Below the pieces are notes generated by a model. That model did not search any database. It was not told the origin of the DNA and was given only the letters and a program-made list of their open reading frames with translations. Positions 1-4,889 of a stretch of 5,271 nucleotides of DNA are shown here, piece by piece. The position numbers and the translations under genes are program-made. Source of the DNA: Mariniphaga sp. (GTDB lineage Bacteria; Bacteroidota; Bacteroidia; Bacteroidales; Prolixibacteraceae); NCBI GenBank assembly GCA_025363795.1, contig JANYLE010000449.1, forward strand, positions 1-5,271, read 5' to 3'. How positions within the stretch are numbered: the first letter of the stretch is position 1; every line of letters starts with the position of its first letter.

Positions 1-81
1 GGATAAAAAATAACGGGTAATTGTATTTTTCTACAGCCAGTCAATCAATGACGGGAAATAAAAATTATTGCTTTGGGAATT

Positions 82-200
82 GTGCCGTCAGGCACATAAC
101 GTCGGTAGAGAACAGGTTATGATAGGGATCTTTCGTCCCGTACGGGACGAAACCCTTCTACGCTTTACGTTTTCTACCGACCGATTATTCCATACGGGAT
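82..200. repeat. Family A core, copy 1
   Basis: H1 is intact with loop GTCA. The long inverted repeat is 12/13, with one G:T wobble (GTAGAGAAC against GTTTTCTAC). H2 is the strongest of the set: a 9-bp stem TTTCGTCCC/GGGACGAAA with loop GTAC, which makes the stem-loop fully palindromic. H3 reads ATTCC/GGGAT with loop ATAC, so the one stem change is a tolerated T:G wobble. Confidence 0.85.
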
Positions 201-277
201 AAAAAATAACGGGTAATTGTATTTTTCTACAGCCAGTCAATCAATGACGGGAATTAAAAATTGTTGCTGTGGAAATT

Positions 278-396
278 GTGCCGTCAGGCACATAACGTCG
301 GTAAAAAACAGGATATGATTGGGATCTGTCGTCCCGTATGGGACGAACCCCTTCTACGCTTCACGTTTCCTACCGACCGATTATCCCATACGGGAT
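278..396. repeat. Family A core, copy 2
   Basis: H1 is intact (loop GTCA). The long inverted repeat is weakened by two adjacent mismatches, because the left arm has TAAAAAAC and the right arm GTTTCCTA. H2 has a 7-bp stem with loop GTAT. H3 is perfect with loop ATAC. Confidence 0.85.
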
Positions 397-473
397 AAAA
401 AACATCTGGTAATTGTATTTTTCTACAGCCAGTCAATCAATGACGGGAAATAAAAATTGTTGCTTTGGGAATT

Positions 474-592
474 GTGCCGTCAGGCACATAACGTCGGTAG
501 AAAACAAGATATTATTGGGATCTTTCGTCCCGTATGGGACGAAACAATTCTACGCTCCACGTTTTCTACCGACCGTTCATCCCATACGGGAT
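474..592. repeat. Family A core, copy 3
   Basis: The 13-bp inverted repeat is perfect, with arms at 493-505 and 561-573. H2 is extended to 9 bp (TTTCGTCCC/GGGACGAAA) with loop GTAT. H3 is perfect with loop ATAC. The H1 stem is intact. Confidence 0.87.
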
Positions 593-668
593 AAAAAACA
601 GCTGGTAATTGTATTTTTCTACAGCCAGTCAGTCAATTACAGGATATAAAAAATATTGTGTGGAAATT

Positions 669-786
669 GTGCCGTCAGGCACATAACGTCGGTAAAAAAC
701 AGGATATGATTGGGATCTGTCGTCCCGTATGGGACGAAACGCTTCTACGCTTCACGTTTTCTACCGACCGTTCATCCCGACGGGAT
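669..786. repeat. Family A core, copy 4
   Basis: This copy is one base shorter than the others because the H3 loop is GAC and not four bases. H1 and H2 (loop GTAT) are intact. The long inverted repeat has one mismatch (TAAAAAAC on the left arm). The linker that follows (787-863) is the most divergent in the array. Confidence 0.85.
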
Positions 787-863
787 AAAAAATCATCCGA
801 CAATTCTATTTTTCTAATGCCAATCAATCAATTACAGAATATAAAAAATATAGTGTGGAAATT

Positions 864-982
864 GTGCCGTCAGGCACATAACGTCGGTAGAAAACAGGAT
901 ATGATAAGGATCTGTCGTCCCGTATGGGACGAAACGCTTCTACGCTTCACGTTTTCTACCGACCGTTCATCCCTGACGGGAT
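864..982. repeat. Family A core, copy 5, at the transposase 3' side
   Basis: The 13-bp inverted repeat is perfect (883-895 and 951-963). H2 lies at 915-932 with loop GTAT, and H3 now has loop TGAC. It lies 25 bp beyond the transposase stop codon. The A-tract after it is followed by transposase-end sequence where the other copies have a linker. Confidence 0.87.
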
Positions 983-1007
983 AAAAAAATCAAAGAGAAA
1001 ACGATTT

Positions 1008-1469
1008 TTATTCTAATGGTTTAAATATATATCGTTCATCGTAATCGATGCCAAAATCATTTAATATTTTGCGATATTCATCAATAAAGGTTTTTGTTTT
1101 GTGATGTTCTTCTTGATTTTCAATATAATTGGCTACTGCCGAAATTTGTGATTTGCTGTAAGAAAATCCTCCAAATCCTTCCTGCCAGGAAAATTTACCA
1201 TTGACAAACCTGTTCTCATTGATCCATCGCGACGAATCGCCCTTTATATCCTGCATTAAATCAGACAAAGATTGTGAAGGTCGCATTCCGAAAAGTATAT
1301 GAACATGATCCGGCGTTCCATTTATTGCTAATAGCTTATGGTTTTTGTGCTGAATTATGCCAGTAATATATTGATATAAACGCTCTTCCCAAAGCTTAGA
1401 AATAAGAGATATCCGATTTTGAACGGCAAATACGGCATGAATGTGGATTTGAGTATAAGTATTTGACAT
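1008..1469 (-). CDS. REP-associated / IS200-like Y1 (HUH) transposase
   Basis: This is a complete 153-residue single-strand DNA endonuclease of the Y1_Tnp family. Such enzymes nick and rejoin hairpin-bearing single strands through a phosphotyrosine link, and use a metal ion held by the HUH histidines. The HUH motif is His55-Val-His57 in PDHVHILF. The likely nucleophile is Tyr115 in VANYIENQ, with Gln119 four residues later as in IS200/IS605 TnpA. The N-terminus (MSNTYTQIHIHAVF) is the normal family start, so the ATG at 1469 is preferred, although no Shine-Dalgarno is seen. No TnpB partner lies nearby. The gene sits between family A cores 5 and 6, which favours a RAYT over a mobile IS200. The 140 bp upstream (1470-1609) show no convincing promoter. 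All expected active-site residues are present, so the protein is probably functional. Assignment to the RAYT subgroup, as opposed to plain IS200 TnpA, is inference. Confidence 0.9.
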   Translation of the reverse strand: MSNTYTQIHIHAVFAVQNRISLISKLWEERLYQYITGIIQHKNHKLLAINGTPDHVHILFGMRPSQSLSDLMQDIKGDSSRWINENRFVNGKFSWQEGFGGFSYSKSQISAVANYIENQEEHHKTKTFIDEYRKILNDFGIDYDERYIFKPLE

Positions 1470-1609
1470 ATTGATCTGGTTTTAGTCTATTCATTTTTTT
1501 GATTTGTACCATAAAGTTACGGAAGATAGCAAAAAAATGTTTCGATTAAAAGGTGTCATCAGACGTTTAGGATCGGCAGCTACGGTAGGAATATATTGCC
1601 CTGGAAATT

Positions 1610-1729
1610 GTGCCGTTAGGCACAAAACGTCGGTAGAAAACAAGATATGATTGGGATCTGTCGTCCCTTACGGGACGAGACCCTTTCTACGCTTCACGTT
1701 TTCTACCGACCGGTTATCCCTGACGGGAT
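1610..1729. repeat. Family A core, copy 6, at the transposase 5' side
   Basis: This is a full core upstream of the transposase start, in the same orientation as copies 1-5. H1 has a loop-only change (GTTA) with the stem kept. The 13-bp inverted repeat is perfect. H2 keeps its 7-bp stem but has loop TTAC, and H3 has loop TGAC. It is 120 bp long, with one extra T in CCCTTTCTACG. Confidence 0.85.
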
Positions 1730-1806
1730 AAAAAACATCTGGTAATTGTATTTTTCTACAGCCAGTCAATCAATGACAGGAATTTAAAATTGTTGCTGTG
1801 GGAATT
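1730..1806. repeat. Family A linker between cores 6 and 7
   Basis: This 77-bp stretch matches the linkers of the left array almost base for base, including TTTTTCTACAGCCAGTCAA and the end TTGTTGCTGTGGGAATT. The same array therefore resumes on the other side of the transposase gene. Confidence 0.8.
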
Positions 1807-1832
1807 GTGCTGTCAGGCTCAAAATGTCGGCG
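1807..1832. repeat. Truncated family A core, copy 7
   Basis: It begins as GTGCTGTCAGGCTC, where the H1 stem is damaged at two positions, and continues to AATGTCGGCGG. Similarity to the other cores then stops. It starts 197 bp after copy 6, so it is in register. The right end of the array is decayed here. Confidence 0.75.
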
Positions 1833-2015
1833 GTGCTCATTTGTCATCTAATTTGTCATCCCGAGCTGTGAAACTCCAACTTCAAAACTGATAACTTTAA
1901 AATGAAACGAGCCATGAGAAATATCTCACACAGAAGTATGATTATCGTTGGCAAGCTCCATCTGGCAATTTAAAAACAAAATATAAACAGATGAAATTGC
2001 ATTTATTTTCATATG

Positions 2016-2141
2016 ACCTCAGAGAGGTTAGAAAATGAGATCAAAATAGGATGTACGACTCCGGCCGGAGTCGTATGATGCGCTTCCACATTTTAATGCT
2101 ATAAACATCCAAACCCGTTGGGTTTGAAATAATGGCATTAA
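2016..2141. repeat. REP-like hairpin cluster, family B
   Basis: Three inverted repeats lie close together. The first is ACCTC/GAGGT with loop AGA (2016-2028). The second is a perfect 22-bp palindrome centred in CCGGCCGG (2054-2075). The third is CAAACCC/GGGTTTG with loop GTT (2110-2126), enclosed by TTAATGC/GCATTAA (2093-2099 and 2135-2141). None of these arms matches family A. From memory, similar CGACTCC/GGAGTCG and CTATAAACATC-type hairpins are scattered in Bacteroidota genomes, so a second REP/BIME family is the likely explanation. That recall was not checked. Confidence 0.6.
2054..2075. repeat. Perfect 22-bp palindrome
   Basis: The left half is TACGACTCCGG and the right half is its exact reverse complement, with no spacer. 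Pairing ends at the next base (G/T). The core is GC-rich in AT-rich surroundings. It is probably a repeat hairpin; it could also serve as a dimeric protein site. Confidence 0.85.
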
Positions 2142-2370
2142 TTATCAGAAGTTTGAAAAGAATTATTTAGTAGGTTAAAAACAGGGGATGTATTAAAAGT
2201 CGGTTTTAACCACAAGGAACACACAAAGTGTACAAGCTTCTTGAAACGAAGTGATTCAAATCCTGCATAGTCACCCGGTCACACTTTCGATTCGTCCTGA
2301 ATTTTGTTAACAAATTTTGCTTTGTCTACGCCTATTTGAAACTTTATTAATAGCAGAAGTTTCGTATTGC

Positions 2371-2501
2371 GGCGCATAGAGCGGTATGGTTTCAATTGAC
2401 CTTGGCAGATGCGCCTTTTCTGTCCTTTCATCGCTATCCCCGGGTTGCGTAATCCCTCCTTACCCTGGGTTATTGATATTTAACCCTTTCAGGGTTTTTT
2501 T
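2371..2501. repeat. REP-like hairpin cluster, family C
   Basis: Three inverted repeats follow each other. The first is GGCGCAT/ATGCGCC at 2371-2377 and 2409-2415, around a 31-base loop that contains TCAATTGA. The second is CCCCGGGT against ACCCTGGG at 2438-2445 and 2462-2469, paired at 7 of 8 positions. The third is AACCCT/AGGGTT with loop TTC at 2482-2496. The CCCGGGTTGCG...GGGTTATTGATATT...AACCCTTTCAGGGTT order resembles a repeat I recall from Bacteroidota intergenic regions; this was not verified. It is distinct from families A and B. Confidence 0.55.
2462..2501 (+). terminator. Terminator-like hairpin with T-tract
   Basis: AACCCT-TTC-AGGGTT (2482-2496) is followed by T residues through 2501. 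A longer fold also pairs ACCCTGGGTTA with TAACC...CAGGGT around a 4-base bulge. The shape fits an intrinsic terminator for plus-strand transcription, but no plus-strand gene lies upstream. On the minus strand there is no T-tract after the stem, so it does not serve speA. It may simply be part of the family C repeat. Confidence 0.4.
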
Positions 2502-2544
2502 GCGATTGTCATTCATCACATTGGCCCGTCATCTTATCTTCTGT

Positions 2545-2571
2545 CAATGACCTAATTGCCCAATGACCTAA
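2545..2571. repeat. Short direct repeat CAATGACCTAA
   Basis: CAATGACCTAA occurs at 2545-2555 and again at 2561-2571, a 16-bp period, each followed by an ATTG-like stretch. It lies in the low-complexity region downstream of speA. Confidence 0.7.
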
Positions 2572-2575
2572 ATTG

Positions 2576-2638
2576 TTCTCCCCATCACCCATTCTCCCTA
2601 TCGCCCCTACGCCTTTTCGCCCCTTCGCCTTTTTCCCT
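2576..2638. repeat. Pyrimidine-rich low-complexity tract
   Basis: The plus strand is almost all C and T, with degenerate repeats of CGCCCCT, CGCCTTTT and CGCCCCTT types. It abuts the speA stop, so the start of the speA 3' untranslated RNA would be purine-rich. No hairpin terminator for speA is visible here. Confidence 0.6.
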
Positions 2639-4529
2639 ACTCAAGATAGGTATAGCCATACAATCCGGAACGGTAGTTGGAGAGGAACTCTTTTCCCTCT
2701 TCTGCCGTTATAATTCCCGATTTTACGGATGATGTTACCCATGTTTCAACAGTCCGCACCAATTTCTTGGGATTGTACTGCACATATTCAAGTACTTCGG
2801 CGACTGTTTCGCCGTCGATAATCTGGTCGATGCTGTAACCTTTATCGTCAACCGAGACGTGCACGGCATTGGTATCACCAAAGAGGTTGTGCAAATCGCC
2901 AAGGATCTCCTGGTAAGCACCAACCAAAAATACCCCGATGTAATACGGTTCCTTCGGTTTCAATGAATGCACGGGGAGGTAATAAGAGAGGTTGCGCGTT
3001 GAGATGAAATTATCAATCTTCCCGTCTGAATCGCAGGTGATGTCCTGCAATGTAGCCGAACGATCGGGTTTCTCATCAAGCCGCTGAATCGGTATAATTG
3101 GAAATATCTGGTCAATTGCCCATGAATCGGGCAACGACTGAAAAAGCGAGAAATTGCAAAAGTATTTATCAGATAACAATTTAGGAAGTGTGGTGAGTTC
3201 CTCTGAAATGTGTTTCATTCCATTGGTCATTTGCTGAACCTCCTTGGCGATCGACCAGAATAACTTTTCGATTTTGGCCCTTGTCTGAAGGTCAAGTAAT
3301 CCAAGGCTGAAACGATCCAATGCTTCTTCGCGTATCTGCTGCGCGTCGTGCCATGTTTCGTGCATACGCGTCTGATTCAGTGTGCTCCACAGCGAATAAA
3401 GTTCTTTGAGCAGCTCGTGTCCGTCCGCTTCGATTTCCTCATCTTCTTCCCAGATGGGTAGAGAGGTTGCTTCGAGTACTTCAAATATTAATACTGAATG
3501 GTGAGCGGTGAGAGACCGTCCCGACTCCGTGATCACGTTTGGATGAGGCAGGTTGTTTTTATCACTCACATCAACCATCGTAGAAATCACATCGTTGACG
3601 TATTCCTGTATGCTGTAGTTCACGCTGCTTTCGCTGTTCGAGGAACGTGTTCCATCATAGTCAACACCTAATCCGCCACCAATATCGACGAAACTTATAT
3701 TATAGCCATTCAAATGTAGCTGAACATAGAATTGCGAAGCTTCACGGATGGCTATCTTTATGCGCCTGATTTTATTGACCTGGCTGCCAATATGGAAATG
3801 GACCAGGTGAAGGCAATCTTTCATCTTGTTTCTTTCCAGGATGTCGAGTGCCTCGAGTAACTCGCTGGAAGTGAGTCCGAATTTGCTTACGTCACCACCT
3901 GAGTCTTCCCATTTTCCGCTTCCGGAACTGGCCAGTTTGATTCGTATGCCAAGATTGGGTTTTATTTTGAACTGTTTGGCGATCTTAATAATAAGTTTAA
4001 GTTCGCTTAGTTTCTCAACGACCAAAAATATGCGTCGTCCCATCTTCTGGGCAAGCAATGCTAATTCAATATAATCCTCGTCTTTGTAGCCGTTACAAAT
4101 GATGAGTGAGTCATTATCTGTGTTGATGGCAATAACTGCATGTAATTCAGGTTTCGAACCCGCTTCAAGTCCGATGTTGAATTTCTTGCCATGGCCAACG
4201 ATCTCTTCCACAACAGGCCGCATCTGGTTGACCTTGATGGGATAGATGATAAAATTCTGGGCTTTGTATGCGTATTCTTCGGAAGCTATTTTGAAACAGC
4301 TGGCCATTTTTTCGATCCTGCTGTCCAAAATATCCGGAAACCGGATCAGCATTGGTGCCGAAACATCCCGCAACTGCAGCTCTTCGACCAATTCCTTTAA
4401 GTCAACTTCAACGCCATCTTTCCTGGGGGTGACAACAACATGTCCTTTTTCATTGATCGAAAAATAATTAATTCCCCAACCGTTGATGTTGTAAAGCTCA
4501 GCTGAGTCATCGGTACGCCACTTTCTCAT
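2637..4529 (-). CDS. speA: Biosynthetic arginine decarboxylase
   Basis: This cytoplasmic PLP- and Mg-dependent enzyme converts arginine to agmatine and CO2, the entry to putrescine and spermidine synthesis. The 630 residues are close to the family norm (about 630-660). The fold-III barrel spans roughly residues 75-345. It has the PLP lysine Lys99 in YPIKVNQ, HFHIGSQ at 244-250, the glycine-rich phosphate loop DIGGGLGVDYDG at 282-293, and ESGR at 335-338. A helical insert rich in acidic residues follows (about 360-460). The catalytic Cys499 lies in DITCDSDG, and VGAYQEILGDLHNLFGD (536-552) is a strong SpeA signature. A small helical C-terminal domain ends at 630. The ATG at 4529 gives the usual MRKW-type start; no Shine-Dalgarno is seen. 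The stop is TAG. The gene stands alone, is divergent from the aminopeptidase gene, and has no polyamine gene beside it in view. It appears intact. Confidence 0.97.
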   Translation of the reverse strand: MRKWRTDDSAELYNINGWGINYFSINEKGHVVVTPRKDGVEVDLKELVEELQLRDVSAPMLIRFPDILDSRIEKMASCFKIASEEYAYKAQNFIIYPIKVNQMRPVVEEIVGHGKKFNIGLEAGSKPELHAVIAINTDNDSLIICNGYKDEDYIELALLAQKMGRRIFLVVEKLSELKLIIKIAKQFKIKPNLGIRIKLASSGSGKWEDSGGDVSKFGLTSSELLEALDILERNKMKDCLHLVHFHIGSQVNKIRRIKIAIREASQFYVQLHLNGYNISFVDIGGGLGVDYDGTRSSNSESSVNYSIQEYVNDVISTMVDVSDKNNLPHPNVITESGRSLTAHHSVLIFEVLEATSLPIWEEDEEIEADGHELLKELYSLWSTLNQTRMHETWHDAQQIREEALDRFSLGLLDLQTRAKIEKLFWSIAKEVQQMTNGMKHISEELTTLPKLLSDKYFCNFSLFQSLPDSWAIDQIFPIIPIQRLDEKPDRSATLQDITCDSDGKIDNFISTRNLSYYLPVHSLKPKEPYYIGVFLVGAYQEILGDLHNLFGDTNAVHVSVDDKGYSIDQIIDGETVAEVLEYVQYNPKKLVRTVETWVTSSVKSGIITAEEGKEFLSNYRSGLYGYTYLE

Positions 4530-4614
4530 TAATGATTCTTAAAATTGGTATAAACCTGATTTATAATTTATTGAACGCTGACAAGCTGTTTGTTCTGATT
4601 GATATGTAAAAATT

Positions 4615-4639
4615 AGATACACTTTAATGGTGTGTATCT
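4615..4639. promoter_or_regulatory. Inverted repeat AGATACAC...GTGTATCT, possible operator
   Basis: The arms are perfect 8-mers at 4615-4622 and 4632-4639 with a 9-base spacer. The site lies 86 bp upstream of the speA start. The size and dyad shape fit a dimeric repressor site or an RNA hairpin. No T-tract follows on either strand, so a terminator is unlikely. The regulator is unknown. Confidence 0.4.
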
Positions 4640-4685
4640 TACTTTAACCAACTTGCCGGAACAAAATAACTAATTTTTTAACTGT

Positions 4686-4718
4686 TATTGTTGTAATGGA
4701 ATATATTTTTCAACAATA
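4686..4718. promoter_or_regulatory. Inverted repeat TATTGTTG...CAACAATA
   Basis: Perfect 8-bp arms lie at 4686-4693 and 4711-4718 with a 17-base AT-rich spacer. The same ATTGTTG/CAACAAT arm recurs at 4848-4866 next to the aminopeptidase start. The pair may mark binding sites for one regulator. Confidence 0.35.
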
Positions 4719-4779
4719 GGAAGCAAATCAATGAATTTGCAATCCTGACCGCGTAAATTGAGACGGATAATCTGCTTCC
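4719..4779. promoter_or_regulatory. Nested inverted repeats in aminopeptidase upstream region
   Basis: GGAAGCA (4719-4725) pairs with TGCTTCC (4773-4779) across 47 bases. Overlapping the left arm is a perfect GCAAAT/ATTTGC hairpin (4723-4728 and 4735-4740, loop CAATGA). The two stems compete for GCA at 4723-4725. That could be an alternative-fold RNA switch or chance. No known riboswitch class was recognised. Confidence 0.3.
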
Positions 4780-4822
4780 ATTATGGTTGGTCGCTTTCCA
4801 GGTTTATTTGCAATAAAGGTGG

Positions 4823-4830
4823 TATTTTTG
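4823..4830 (+). promoter_or_regulatory. Bacteroidota-type -7 promoter element for the aminopeptidase
   Basis: TATTTTTG matches the TAnnTTTG consensus exactly and lies 59 bp before the ATG, which would place the transcript start near 4837. A TTTG occurs at 4807-4810, but the 12-bp gap is too short for the usual -33 spacing, so the upstream half of the promoter is not convincing. Confidence 0.4.
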
Positions 4831-4847
4831 AACCATCGACATTTGGT

Positions 4848-4866
4848 ATTGTTGAATGACAACAAT
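4848..4866. promoter_or_regulatory. Inverted repeat ATTGTTG-AATGA-CAACAAT
   Basis: A perfect 7-bp stem with a 5-base loop ends 23 bp before the aminopeptidase start. If the -7 call at 4823 is right, it lies in the 5' untranslated RNA. It could act as an mRNA hairpin or as an operator sharing its arms with 4686-4718. Confidence 0.4.
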
Positions 4867-4889
4867 GCTTTTAAAATAAAACTACAGTA

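Larger units (their letters stand above)
1..989. repeat. Tandem array of ~196-bp REP-like (family A) units
   Basis: Five full units and the tail of a sixth repeat head to tail. The marker GTGCCGTCAGGCAC begins at 82, 278, 474, 669 and 864, so the period is 195-196 bp. Each unit is a 119-bp core followed by an A-tract and an AT-rich linker of about 76 bp. The core holds hairpin H1 (GTGCC/GGCAC), a long inverted repeat GTCGGTAGAAAAC...GTTTTCTACCGAC that encloses hairpin H2 (TCGTCCC/GGGACGA), and hairpin H3 (ATCCC/GGGAT). The first ~81 bases are the GGAT end and linker of another core cut by the window edge, so the array continues to the left. The adjacent HUH transposase suggests a REP/BIME-like element. 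The regular period, long unit and linker conservation differ from simple scattered REPs. Open frames that cross the array are repeat artefacts. Confidence 0.9.
1833..2636. other. Gene-free intergenic region with repeat remnants
   Basis: No coding frame of useful length is seen on either strand over about 800 bp. The stretch opens with a near-tandem ATTTGTCATC duplication (1839-1848 and 1851-1860). It then holds a hairpin cluster (2016-2141), an AACCACAAGGAACAC-type stretch near 2208, a second hairpin cluster (2371-2501), a direct repeat (2545-2571) and a pyrimidine-rich tract up to the speA stop. It reads as a place where small interspersed repeats have accumulated. Confidence 0.7.
4530..4889. 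other. Divergent speA / aminopeptidase intergenic region
   Basis: This 360-bp AT-rich region holds the control sequences of both divergent genes. No coding frame of useful length is seen. It contains four perfect inverted repeats of 6-8 bp, one longer-range inverted repeat and one convincing -7 element for the plus-strand gene. The longest repeat-free part is the 85 bp next to speA. A weak minus-strand -7 candidate (TAATTTTT, 4615 down to 4608) touches the inverted repeat at 4615-4639. Confidence 0.7.

Noticed and set aside
413..984. Small proteins at 413-649 and 658-984 (plus strand)
   Set aside because: They are translations of repeat DNA, with duplicated peptide blocks and no recognisable domain.
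1..989. CRISPR array
   Set aside because: The units are about 196 bp with conserved linkers, not 25-40-bp repeats with unique spacers, and no cas gene is present.
960..1007. H3 of core 5 as the terminator of the transposase gene
   Set aside because: On the minus strand the T-tract comes before the hairpin and not after it, so it is in the wrong order.
2222..2343. Possible degraded coding remnant on the minus strand
   Set aside because: About 40 codons read as protein-like, but a stop falls in the middle and no family could be recognised.
3826..4467. Plus-strand frames at 3826-4074, 4191-4400 and 4246-4467
   Set aside because: They lie antisense within the well-supported speA gene and show no domain of their own.
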